DNA of 64,000 bases from the NCBI RefSeq assembly GCF_009734425.1, contig NZ_CP046455.1, positions 1,984,001 through 2,048,000 on the forward strand, read 5' to 3'. The stretch comes from Corynebacterium occultum (GTDB lineage: Bacteria; Actinomycetota; Actinomycetes; Mycobacteriales; Mycobacteriaceae). The notes beneath the pieces were generated by a model that ran no database searches, was not told where the DNA came from, and was given only the letters and a program-made list of their open reading frames with translations. A program made the translations under genes and the position numbers. Shown one piece after another: positions 9,639 to 17,509 of the stretch (position 1 is its first letter; every line of letters starts with the position of its first letter).

Positions 9639-11327
9639 ATGTCTGTCTCTTCTTCCCATCACCTCAAGCTGGATGGCATCAGCTTCTCCTACCCGGACCG
9701 CAGGGTGCTCACCGACATTAATTTTTCTGTGCCCGCGGGTCGGGTGATCGGTTTGATCGGTGAGAACGGGGCCGGTAAGTCCACCCTGTTGCATCTGATC
9801 GACGGCACGCTGACTCCTGATGGGGGTGTGATCACCACGCCTCCCACCACCGGTTTCATTGCCCAGGAAACTGAACTTCCCTTTGACTCCCCCGCCAGTG
9901 GACTGATTGAGCAGGCGGTGGCTGAGCTGCGTGCCATTGAAACCCGGATCGAGGAGCTGGCCGCGCGTCTGGAGGAGCCGGGTGCCGCGGATGAGTTTGA
10001 TGCGGCGCTGGCCCGGGCGGAGGAGTCCGGGCTCTGGGAGCTGGACTCCCGGATCTCCACGATCCTGGCCGGGTTGGGGTTGGCTGAGGTTGATCCTGCC
10101 ACTGAGCTGGGGGCGATGTCCGGTGGGCAGCGTCGTCGTTTCGCGTTGGCTGCCCTGCTGTTGCGCCCGGTGGATGCCTTGGTGCTTGATGAGCCCACCA
10201 ACCATCTGGATGATGCGGCGGTTGATTTTCTGATTGCTGAGCTGCGTTCCTACCGTGGCCCGGTGCTGGTGGCCAGCCATGACCGTCATTTCCTGGATCA
10301 GGTGGCCGATGGGCTGGTGGATCTGGATCCTGCGCTCGGCCCGGAGGGTGGGGCGGGGGATCCGCTACGTCAGGGTTCGGTTTATGGTGGTGCCTTCTCG
10401 GAGTATCTGGCCGCCCGTGAGGATGCCCGCCGCCGTTGGGCCGACGACTATGCGGCTCAGGAGCAGGAGCGGGAACGTCTGGGGAGCAAGGCCGGTCAGG
10501 GGGAGTCGGATATCTTCCATTCCTCAGCCCCGAAGTCGGAGTCACGGATCAGCCAGAAGTTCTATGCCGACCGGGCTGCCAAGACGTTGGGTAATCGGCT
10601 GCGTTCGGCCCGTAACCGCCTGGCTGACCTGGAACGCAACCAGATCCCCGCTCCCCCGGAGCGGTTACGTTTCCATGGCATCCCGCCGCACCAGAATCTG
10701 GCTGCGCTGGGGGTTCCGATGGTGGTGGCCGGGGAGCTCACGCTGGAGGGAAGACTCAGCCCCCTGGATCTGAAGTTGCAGCCCGGTGAGCATCTGCTCA
10801 TCGAGGGCCCCAATGGCACCGGCAAGTCCACCTTCCTCTCCCTGCTGGAGGGAAGGTTGGAGCCCACTTCTGGGGAACTGCTGATTCCGGAGGAGGTGCA
10901 GATTTCACGGTTGGCCCAGGATGATCAATGGCCGGATCTTTCTCTCACCCCGGCGGAGATCTTCACCGCCGCCCAGGACGCCGCTCAGGCTGCCGCCCAG
11001 AACACCCAGAAAGCCGGCGCTGCGGCCCAGAGCCCGGATCTGGTGGGAATGGGTCTGCTGGATGAGGAGAGTGTGCATCGTCCGATCGGGGCGTTGTCCC
11101 TGGGGCAGCGTCGCCGGGTCTCGCTCGGCATCATCCTGGCCAGTCCGCCGGATCTGCTGCTGCTGGATGAGCCGACCAACCATCTTTCCCTGGCCTTGGC
11201 GGAGGAGCTGGAGCAGGCGTTGCTGGAATTCCCCGGCACCCTGATCCTCGCCACCCATGACCGGTGGATCCGGCGTCGCTGGGAGAAACACGAACGCGGC
11301 AGGATCCTCACCCTGCAATCGGTTTAA
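9639..11327 (+). CDS. ABC-F family ATPase (ribosome-associated)
   Basis: A 562-aa soluble protein with two ABC domains in one chain and no membrane segments, the hallmark of ABC-F proteins that act at the ribosomal E site. Domain 1 has Walker A GENGAGKST, signature MSGGQRRR and Walker B LVLDEPTNHLDD. Domain 2 has Walker A GPNGTGKST, signature LSLGQRRR and Walker B LLLLDEPTNHLS. The charged inter-domain linker holds QEQERERLGSKAG. AAGGAT lies seven bases before the ATG. It has its own promoter and a leader with a mini-ORF, which points to a regulated, possibly antibiotic-resistance (ARE) type. A housekeeping translation factor is the alternative. Confidence 0.9.
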   Translation: MSVSSSHHLKLDGISFSYPDRRVLTDINFSVPAGRVIGLIGENGAGKSTLLHLIDGTLTPDGGVITTPPTTGFIAQETELPFDSPASGLIEQAVAELRAIETRIEELAARLEEPGAADEFDAALARAEESGLWELDSRISTILAGLGLAEVDPATELGAMSGGQRRRFALAALLLRPVDALVLDEPTNHLDDAAVDFLIAELRSYRGPVLVASHDRHFLDQVADGLVDLDPALGPEGGAGDPLRQGSVYGGAFSEYLAAREDARRRWADDYAAQEQERERLGSKAGQGESDIFHSSAPKSESRISQKFYADRAAKTLGNRLRSARNRLADLERNQIPAPPERLRFHGIPPHQNLAALGVPMVVAGELTLEGRLSPLDLKLQPGEHLLIEGPNGTGKSTFLSLLEGRLEPTSGELLIPEEVQISRLAQDDQWPDLSLTPAEIFTAAQDAAQAAAQNTQKAGAAAQSPDLVGMGLLDEESVHRPIGALSLGQRRRVSLGIILASPPDLLLLDEPTNHLSLALAEELEQALLEFPGTLILATHDRWIRRRWEKHERGRILTLQSV

Positions 11328-11353
11328 GGACCTGCCGCGTAGCAGAACAATTT

Positions 11354-11386
11354 CGCAGGGGGTTCCCGGTATCAGGGCCCCCTGCG
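11354..11386. terminator. Bidirectional terminator between convergent genes
   Basis: CGCAGGGGG (11354-11362) pairs perfectly with CCCCCTGCG (11378-11386), with an inner CCC/GGG extension. T-rich sequence follows on the plus strand. It separates the ABC-F gene from the convergent lipoprotein gene. Confidence 0.8.
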
Positions 11387-11393
11387 GTTGTGT

Positions 11394-11993
11394 TTATTGG
11401 ACCGGCATCTCTTCCGCCGGCATCTCCTCGGCCGGAGCGAGCTCAGCCGGGGCTTCTTCTGCGGGGGCACCTTCCGCCGGGGTCTGGGCGAGGCACATCT
11501 CCGGCACCTGGGCGGGGTCGACGGTGTTGGTGATCAGGGAGCAGGCCCAGGACTGGGAGAGCTTCCAGGTGTCTTCCTCGTAGATGAACTCGACGTTCTC
11601 GGCGACCTGGGGGTCACGCTCCGGGAGGCTGAAGTTCACGGTCGCCAGGACGGAGTCCGGGGTGAAGCCGGGCAGCACCGGGTCAACGACCTGGAAATCA
11701 GCGCCGGACTCCTGCTTGGAGAGCGCCATGGTCTCGAAGAGTTCCGGCGCAGTCTCACCGCCCTGCACTGTGTAGACCTTCTGCTCGGTCGGCAGGTTCG
11801 GGTCGGAGGCCACGGCAATGACCTCATTGAGATCGGCGGCGCTGGGCAGCTCCGGGGCGGCGGCGGTCGCTGAGGACGAGGCAGCGGTGGTGCTGCTGCC
11901 GGTATCGGTCTCTTCCTCCCCGTTGCCGCAGGCAGCCAGGGAAAGCCCGGCCGCCAGAACGGCGGTGGCGGCGGTGATCTTGGAAAGCTTCAC
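11394..11993 (-). CDS. MTB12-like lipoprotein with a C-terminal PAE-rich tail
   Basis: A 199-aa lipoprotein. The GTG at 11993 is preceded by AGGAG; an upstream ATG at 12008 overlaps that site. The signal peptide ends in the lipobox LAAC (Cys22), followed by a Ser/Thr/Ala linker. The core (about 50-165) resembles the mycobacterial low-molecular-weight antigen MTB12: DPNLPTEQKVYTVQGG, then a region ending VEFIYEEDTWKLSQSWAC. The last 30 residues are near-repeats of APAEE, probably an extended wall-spanning tail. The function of MTB12-like proteins is not settled. The neighbouring asparaginase gene is divergent. Confidence 0.8.
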   Translation of the reverse strand: MKLSKITAATAVLAAGLSLAACGNGEEETDTGSSTTAASSSATAAAPELPSAADLNEVIAVASDPNLPTEQKVYTVQGGETAPELFETMALSKQESGADFQVVDPVLPGFTPDSVLATVNFSLPERDPQVAENVEFIYEEDTWKLSQSWACSLITNTVDPAQVPEMCLAQTPAEGAPAEEAPAELAPAEEMPAEEMPVQ

Positions 11994-12176
11994 GTTATCT
12001 CCTCGCATTCTCGACGCCCGGTTAATTCGGTGCAGTGCAGTGCTCAGCTGAGATGCGTGTGGGTGCTGTTTTGGGGCGGCGCCGATGGATCACAGTGATC
12101 GTACACGTTATGAAGTAACGATTTCATATCCTGGGGCGAACACGCCGCCGCCCCACGCTATGGCATTCTGGGTTTC

Positions 12177-13166
12177 ATGAGTACCTCCCCCACCCTGAAC
12201 CAGGCTTCCCTCCCTGCTCCGGCGGCGGTGAAGATCGTGGTTCTGAGCACCGGTGGCACCATCGCCTGCACCCGCGGACCAGAGGGTTCCCTGATCCCCA
12301 CGGTCAGTGGCGAGGAACTGGTGTCCGGGTTGCGGAGCCGTTTTGATCCGGCCAGCACCACCTTCGAGGTTCGGGAACTGAACCGGCTGGATTCCTCCTC
12401 CATGACGCTCGCGGATGTCGATGAGATCATCACCGCGGTGCACCGCGTATATGAGGATCCGGAGGTGTCCGGGGTGGTGGTCACCCACGGCACCGACACC
12501 ATGGAGGAGACCGCGGTGGCGGTCGATGTCTTCCACACCGATCCCCGCCCGGTGGTCTTCACCGGTTCCCAGCTCCCCTTCGATCATCCGGAGGGTGATG
12601 GTCCGGAAAACCTCTTCGAGGCCGCCGTGGTTGCCGCCGATCCCGCCGCCCGGGGTATCGGCACCCTGATCGTCTTCGGTCATGCGGTGCTGCCGGCCCG
12701 GGGTGCCACAAAGGTGCACACCAGTGCCCTGAACGGTTTTGGCAGCACCGCCCCGGCAGCACATCCCCGGCCCCGGCCACTTCCCACCCAGGTGCCGCTT
12801 CGCGACGTCCGCGTCGACATCATCGCCGCCTGGCCCGGCGCGCCCCGCACCCAGGTGGATGCCGCCCTGGCGGAGGGGGCACAGGGGTTGGTGGTCGCTG
12901 CCCTCGGTGCCGGAAATGTGGGTACCGAACTTGGTGTGGCCTTGGGTGAGGCACTGGATGCCGGGGTGGCGGTGGTGATCAGCACCCGGGTTGCCCAGGG
13001 TGAGGTGCATGGTTCCTACGGTGGTGCCGGTGGTGGTGCCACCCTGGCGGCGAAGGGGGCGTTGGGGTCGGCCCACTACCGTCCCGGCCAGGCCCGGATG
13101 TTGCTCGCCGCGGCGCTGGCCGCCGGGGTGGATCCGGCAGCGGTGTTCCAGGATTCCGGCATGTGA
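12177..13166 (+). CDS. ansA: L-asparaginase
   Basis: Hydrolyses asparagine to aspartate and ammonia. The two family signatures are present: STGGTIA near residue 25, with the nucleophilic threonine, and THGTDTMEE near residue 104 with the Thr-Asp pair. The 329-aa length is normal for bacterial type I/II enzymes. No signal peptide is obvious, so a cytoplasmic enzyme is likely. CATTCT sits seven bases before the ATG and there is no Shine-Dalgarno sequence, which suggests a leaderless mRNA. A small membrane-protein gene follows after 13 bp. Confidence 0.92.
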   Translation: MSTSPTLNQASLPAPAAVKIVVLSTGGTIACTRGPEGSLIPTVSGEELVSGLRSRFDPASTTFEVRELNRLDSSSMTLADVDEIITAVHRVYEDPEVSGVVVTHGTDTMEETAVAVDVFHTDPRPVVFTGSQLPFDHPEGDGPENLFEAAVVAADPAARGIGTLIVFGHAVLPARGATKVHTSALNGFGSTAPAAHPRPRPLPTQVPLRDVRVDIIAAWPGAPRTQVDAALAEGAQGLVVAALGAGNVGTELGVALGEALDAGVAVVISTRVAQGEVHGSYGGAGGGATLAAKGALGSAHYRPGQARMLLAAALAAGVDPAAVFQDSGM

Positions 13167-13179
13167 GGGGGGAGCTGTC

Positions 13180-13428
13180 GTGGATCTGCTCAGTGAGCTC
13201 TACCAGAACCTCGCCCCCTATCTGGTGGTGGCGGTGATCATCGCGGTCTCCATCAGTGTTTGGCGGCGTGGTGCCCGGGAGCCCTGGTTGCTGTTGGTGG
13301 CCCTGATCATGGCGGGCCTGGTTTTTCTCTTTCCTCCACTGGTGCTGCTGGCGGTGTCGTTCTACTGGCTGGTGTTCAAGGCCGGTCACCCGGAGGTGGA
13401 GGGCGATCCGGAAAACCCGGGGGAATAA
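13180..13428 (+). CDS. Small membrane protein
   Basis: An 82-aa protein with two hydrophobic helices (about residues 12-30 and 37-65) and an acidic, proline-containing C-terminus. The GTG at 13180 is preceded by the strong Shine-Dalgarno GGGGGAG, which also begins right after the asparaginase stop, so the pair is probably an operon. No family is recognised. Confidence 0.75.
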   Translation: MDLLSELYQNLAPYLVVAVIIAVSISVWRRGAREPWLLLVALIMAGLVFLFPPLVLLAVSFYWLVFKAGHPEVEGDPENPGE

Positions 13429-13446
13429 CCCGCCTGTTCCCCCCTG

Positions 13447-13466
13447 AGAACCCCGGCAGGGGTTCT
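13447..13466. terminator. Hairpin between the small membrane gene and dinB
   Basis: AGAACCCC and GGGGTTCT form an 8-bp stem with a 4-nt loop. It overlaps the dinB stop codon, lies 18 bp beyond the plus-strand gene, and can serve both convergent genes. Confidence 0.65.
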
Positions 13467-14850
13467 ACTCCTCCCGGTCTGCCAACCACTCAGCCCAGTC
13501 CAGACTGTCCACCGGATCCGCCAGCTGCAGATCCGGATCATCGGCGGCAAAGGAACGCGTGATTCCCCTGGTGGTGCTGCGTGTTTCGAAACGCACCGAC
13601 ACCACCCCATGTCCCGCCCCCTGTACCCACCCATGGCCGTACTCAGGGTGCCGGACATCCTGGGTGGCCCGCCAGCCCACCGCCCCGCTGAGCTCACTGA
13701 CACTGATCTCCGGCTCTGGGTCGCTACTGGCCCGCATTCCCGACTCATAGTCACTGTCCGCCGGTGGTGGGGTGACCACCTGTTGATCCAGTTCCGGGAA
13801 GAGAATATTCTGACGGGCCTCCTCCAACCCGGAGAAGGACACCCCCACCAGCCGGATCGGACCCATCTCCTCCGGGTAGCGAACCAGCCGGAAGGCGGTG
13901 GCCATGAGGGTGTCCAGTTCATCGGTGGCATAGGGCAGGGTGAAGGAGCGGGATTCGATGCGGAAGTCCGCCATCCGCAGCTTGACACTCACGGTGCGGG
14001 CACCCCGGCCGTCGATAAGCAACCTGCGGTGGGCTCCCTCCCCGGCGCGGGTGACGGCCGCATCAACCTGCGCCCGGGTCTGCAGGTCCGCCAGGTAGGT
14101 GTGCTCCGCGGAGATCTGCTTCGCCTCAGCGCGGGGCACCACGGGGCGTTCATCCACCCCCCGGGCCCGGAGCCAGAGTTCTGCGCCCAGGGTGGGTCCC
14201 AAACTGATCTCCACCTCTTTCTGGCTCAACGCCGCCAGATCAGCGATGGTTTCCACCCCGATCTGGTTGAGTTTGCTGCGGGTCACCGGGCCCACCCCCC
14301 AGAGTGCCTCCACCGCCATGGGGCCGATCACCTTCTCCTGTTCAGCACGGGGCAGGACGAACACCCCATCCGGTTTCGCTTCCCCGGAGCCGATCTTGGC
14401 GTACTGCTTTCCGCTGCCCGCCCCGATGGAGGCCGGTAGGCCGGTTTCCGCGCGGATCACCCCCCGCAGATGATGCGCCCATTCGGTGACCGCCGCCGGG
14501 CTGGCCCCCACCAGTTCCTCCGGTTCCAGATAGGCCTCATCGATACTGAGTTGTTCAATGACCCCCGCCTCCCGGGCGACGATCTCGAAAACCCGCTGAG
14601 AGGCGGCGGAATAGACTTCTTTGCGGGGGGAGACCACCACCGCCGAAAACCCCACCAGTGCCCGGGCCTGATGCATGGGCATGGCGGAACGCGCCCCGAA
14701 TTTCCGGGCCTCATAGGAGGCACCGGCGACCACTCCGCGGCCGCTGACCCCACCCACCAGAACGGGGCGGCCCCGCAAGGTCGGTCGGGTTAGCTGTTCG
14801 CAGGAGGCGAAGAAGGCGTCCATGTCGATATGCAGTACCCAGCGTTCCAT
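13465..14850 (-). CDS. dinB: DNA polymerase IV (Y-family translesion polymerase)
   Basis: An error-prone translesion DNA polymerase. The palm begins LHIDMDAFFASCEQ (residues 6-19) and carries the second catalytic motif LSIDEAYLEP near residue 102. GVGPVTRSKLNQIG is the helix-hairpin-helix of the thumb, and the little finger follows. At 461 aa it is longer than E. coli DinB (351 aa) because of a C-terminal extension of about 100 residues, as in other corynebacterial DinP proteins. I see no LexA-type site upstream. It starts 7 bp after the end of the MerR-HEAT gene and is probably in its operon. Confidence 0.94.
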   Translation of the reverse strand: MERWVLHIDMDAFFASCEQLTRPTLRGRPVLVGGVSGRGVVAGASYEARKFGARSAMPMHQARALVGFSAVVVSPRKEVYSAASQRVFEIVAREAGVIEQLSIDEAYLEPEELVGASPAAVTEWAHHLRGVIRAETGLPASIGAGSGKQYAKIGSGEAKPDGVFVLPRAEQEKVIGPMAVEALWGVGPVTRSKLNQIGVETIADLAALSQKEVEISLGPTLGAELWLRARGVDERPVVPRAEAKQISAEHTYLADLQTRAQVDAAVTRAGEGAHRRLLIDGRGARTVSVKLRMADFRIESRSFTLPYATDELDTLMATAFRLVRYPEEMGPIRLVGVSFSGLEEARQNILFPELDQQVVTPPPADSDYESGMRASSDPEPEISVSELSGAVGWRATQDVRHPEYGHGWVQGAGHGVVSVRFETRSTTRGITRSFAADDPDLQLADPVDSLDWAEWLADREE

Positions 14851-14857
14851 GTCCCTC

Positions 14858-15850
14858 TCAGGGTATCCCCTCCCCCCGCTGTTTCAGGATGGCGGCCGCG
14901 GTCAACGCCACCTGCCGCTCCGCATCCCCGCACAACCCGCGAAGCACCTCGGTGACCTCCGGGCCCCGGAATTCCGCCAGGGCCTGGGTCAGGCGTGCCC
15001 GCGCCGGGTCTCCTGCGGTGCGTTGTTCCACTTCCACCTGCAGGCGTCTCAGGTACACCTTTGAATCAGGTAGTGCGGCCAGGGTTTCCGCGGCCTCGAC
15101 ATCATGGTGACCTGCGAGAATCATCTCCACCAGCAGTGGTGCCGCCGCGGGTTCCCTCAGGGCCAGGGCCGCCAGTTGCCGCACCTGCTCATCCGGGTCC
15201 ACCAGGCCGTGGCGCAACCCCACCCGCGCGCTTGGCGACGCCGCCTCCTCCCCCAGGATCCGCATCACCTGGCGTCGGATGCGTGGCTCGGGGTGATTGC
15301 TGCGGCGGGCGATGGCCGACAAGCCGGCTTCCCCGCTCTGGCGCAGCGCCCAGCGCAGGGCGCCCGCCACATTGAGGTTCTCCTCCCGCAGGGCCGCCTC
15401 CGCCAAGGTCTCCACCGGGGGGTGCTGCCCACTTCCGGCATCAAAGGCCGCCCGTTGTCGTTGTGCGGCTTCGGGGGAACGCAACTGGCGGAGCATCCCG
15501 ATCAGCTCCAGCACCGAATCCCAGTCGGCGGGGCCCACCTCCTGGACCGCCCGCAACCTGCTGAGCAGTTCCCGGTCCCGGCGGAGTCGGTCCCGGGTGT
15601 CCCGGATCAGTTCAGAGAGCAGCTCCGAGGGGCGGAAATCCGGGTCATCCAGGGCCTCCTTGACCTCACTCAGCGACATCCCCAGGGTGCGCAGGCTCTC
15701 GATGTGGAAGATCCGGGCCAGGTCGGTCTCCCGGTACTCCCGGTAACCGGCTGAGCTGCGTTCCGCAGCCTCAATCAGGCCCAGCTTCTCATAGTGGCGC
15801 AGCATGCGGGCGCTGACCCCGCTGCGCGCTGAGAACTCGCCAATCCGCAT
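14858..15850 (-). CDS. MerR-family regulator with a C-terminal HEAT-repeat domain
   Basis: A 330-aa protein. Residues 1-70 are a MerR winged helix (MRIGEFSARSGVSARMLRHYEKLGLI, then YREY). Residues 75-110 form the antiparallel dimerisation helix. About residues 145-325 are helical pairs typical of HEAT repeats (for example EPRIRRQVMRILGEEA and DPDEQVRQLAALALREP). The usual MerR effector pocket is thus replaced by a protein-interaction solenoid. It starts 3 bp after the upstream HEAT gene's stop, so the two are one operon. The promoter ahead of that operon has the MerR 19-bp spacer, suggesting autoregulation. Confidence 0.88.
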   Translation of the reverse strand: MRIGEFSARSGVSARMLRHYEKLGLIEAAERSSAGYREYRETDLARIFHIESLRTLGMSLSEVKEALDDPDFRPSELLSELIRDTRDRLRRDRELLSRLRAVQEVGPADWDSVLELIGMLRQLRSPEAAQRQRAAFDAGSGQHPPVETLAEAALREENLNVAGALRWALRQSGEAGLSAIARRSNHPEPRIRRQVMRILGEEAASPSARVGLRHGLVDPDEQVRQLAALALREPAAAPLLVEMILAGHHDVEAAETLAALPDSKVYLRRLQVEVEQRTAGDPARARLTQALAEFRGPEVTEVLRGLCGDAERQVALTAAAILKQRGEGIP

Positions 15851-15853
15851 TTC

Positions 15854-16495
15854 CTAATTCTCCTGCGCCGAACCCAGGACGGCAACCCTCTGGGCGGCGG
15901 CCAGATCAGCGAGGAAATCACTCTCGGGGTCCTCAATCAGGTGCAGGGTGGCCCTGGCGTGGGCGGCCACCGCCGCATCCGGGGTGTCCACCTGGTGCAG
16001 CAGTGCTGTCACCTCATCTGCCAGTTCCGCCAGCGCGCGGCTGAGACTGCGCTGGATCTCCGGGGTGCCGCGGCCCAGCTCCCCCAGGAGCTCCCGGGCC
16101 AGGCGGGGCTGCTCCTCGGCAGGGACCACCCTCAGAGCGCAACGCCAGGCTGCCCGGGCCACCTCCACCTCCGGATCATGGAGCAGAGCCAACGGCAGGG
16201 CCTGCCAGGTGGCCGGCTCCCTGAGCTTGGAGAGGGTGTGGAGGTGCTGGCTGCGCGCCTGGGGGCGGGAATCAGCCAACTGTGCCACCAGGGCAGGAAA
16301 AGTGAGTTCGGTGGGCAACCGGGTGATCGCCCAGGTGAGCATGTCCCGGACAAAGAAGTCCGGCTCCACGGCGCAGCGCTCCAGAAGCACCTCAGGCAGG
16401 GCAAGGTCAGGGTGGGTGCCGGCGGTCAGGGCGGCGCGCAGGCGAATGCTGGCATCGGTTGCGGACAGGGCCTGGTTCAGCTTCTCGGTGTTCAT
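15854..16495 (-). CDS. HEAT-repeat protein
   Basis: A 213-aa soluble all-helical protein made of HEAT-like helical pairs, among them DPEVEVARAAWRCALRVVP and AVAAHARATLHLIEDPES. The ATG at 16495 was chosen because it lies exactly seven bases after the -10 of a MerR-type promoter; longer starts at 16504 and 16519 fall inside that promoter. It is cotranscribed with the MerR-HEAT regulator downstream. The shared HEAT architecture suggests that the two proteins contact each other or a common partner. The ligand is unknown. Confidence 0.82.
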   Translation of the reverse strand: MNTEKLNQALSATDASIRLRAALTAGTHPDLALPEVLLERCAVEPDFFVRDMLTWAITRLPTELTFPALVAQLADSRPQARSQHLHTLSKLREPATWQALPLALLHDPEVEVARAAWRCALRVVPAEEQPRLARELLGELGRGTPEIQRSLSRALAELADEVTALLHQVDTPDAAVAAHARATLHLIEDPESDFLADLAAAQRVAVLGSAQEN

Positions 16496-16502
16496 GTCTG
16501 CC

Positions 16503-16533
16503 ATGACACCGCCTGACACCGTGTCAAGGTCAA
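16503..16533 (-). promoter_or_regulatory. MerR-type promoter with a 19-bp spacer and palindromic operator
   Basis: Read on the minus strand, a -35 TTGACC (16528-16533) and a -10 TGTCAT (16503-16508) are separated by 19 bp, the spacing typical of MerR-activated promoters. The spacer contains the perfect palindrome TGACAC-N-GTGTCA (16514-16526). The predicted +1 is the A of the ATG at 16495. Confidence 0.75.
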
Positions 16534-16546
16534 GCCAGGGAGTTTA

Positions 16547-17401
16547 TCAGGGGCGTCGCAAAGCAACTGCGGCGACCACCAGCACAATGCCGATGATCTC
16601 CACCCCGGAGAGCCACTGCCCCAGGGCGAACGCCCCGACGAGCGCGGCCACCAGCGGCAGGATGGCCTGCAACAGGGCGAAATAGGCCGGGCCCGCCAGT
16701 CGCAGCACCACCTGATCCAGGCTGTAGGGAATCGCCGCGGACAACAACCCCAGGCCGGCAGCCAGGCCGATCATCTGGATCAGCGGGAGTTCCACCTGGT
16801 TCGGCCACAACCAGAACATCAACGGCAGTGTCAGCACCGCAGCCCAGGTGAAACCGACGGCGATGGAGGAACGGGAGGAACCGGCGTCCCCGGCAATCCG
16901 GGAACCGGCCACGATATAACCCGCCCAGAACAATCCCGCGGCCAGGGCAAAGAGAATGCCCGTGGCGGAGGCGGACCAGCTCGCCCCGGAAATCACCAGC
17001 ACCCCGACACCACCCAGCGCCAGGGCCACCCAGTCCCGCACGGAGCGCGACCCCCAGGCCGCCACCAGGATGGGACCGAGAAATTCGATGGCCACGGCAG
17101 TTCCCATCGGTAACCGGGCGATCGCCTCATAGAAGGTCATGTTCATGCCTAAGGTGAGCACCCCGTAGACCGCCGCCCGGAAACCCACTTCCCCGATGAA
17201 GGCCCGGGGTCTGGGGCGGTTGAAGAGCAGCAGGATGACGGCGGCCGCCGCGATCCGGAACCAGGCGACCAACACCGGTGGGAAGATCTCGAACAGGCCC
17301 ACCGCGATGGCGGCACCTGCATAGAGGGACAGTCCGGAAACCACCATGACGGCCGGGGCCAGCAGGCGGTTCTCGGATCTGCCGGAGCGCAGGGTATTCA
17401 T
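16547..17401 (-). CDS. EamA/DMT-family transporter, RhtA-like exporter
   Basis: A membrane protein of about 284 aa with ten hydrophobic helices in two EamA halves. The order of motifs (a GMNMTFYEAIARLPMGTAV segment, then EFLGP, later a PYSL motif near residue 225) is that of RhtA, the threonine/homoserine exporter. Start choice is uncertain: ATG 17401 has no Shine-Dalgarno sequence but has TAGCAT eight bases upstream, while GTG 17422 abuts a G-rich run. Substrate specificity is inferred from overall resemblance only. It follows ileS by about 110 bp on the same strand. Confidence 0.85.
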   Translation of the reverse strand: MNTLRSGRSENRLLAPAVMVVSGLSLYAGAAIAVGLFEIFPPVLVAWFRIAAAAVILLLFNRPRPRAFIGEVGFRAAVYGVLTLGMNMTFYEAIARLPMGTAVAIEFLGPILVAAWGSRSVRDWVALALGGVGVLVISGASWSASATGILFALAAGLFWAGYIVAGSRIAGDAGSSRSSIAVGFTWAAVLTLPLMFWLWPNQVELPLIQMIGLAAGLGLLSAAIPYSLDQVVLRLAGPAYFALLQAILPLVAALVGAFALGQWLSGVEIIGIVLVVAAVALRRP

Positions 17402-17509
17402 GGGAGCCAATGCTATCTGCACTCCCCCCTCACCCCGGGGGTTGTCGCCTGCTCACCCTCACCCCAGGGGGAAGAAACAGGCTGGGCAGCTTCACCGCTA
17501 CGAAGCCAA

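Noticed and set aside
13584..13593. GTTTCGAAAC palindrome near the dinB 3' end as a LexA box
   Set aside because: It lies inside the coding sequence far from any promoter and does not match the CGAAC-N4-GTTCG arrangement.
17427..17471. Duplicated CCCTCACCCC-GGGG segments between the ileS stop and the exporter gene
   Set aside because: Two short C/G-rich near-copies. Each can fold weakly, but without a T run or a stable loop I do not call a terminator.
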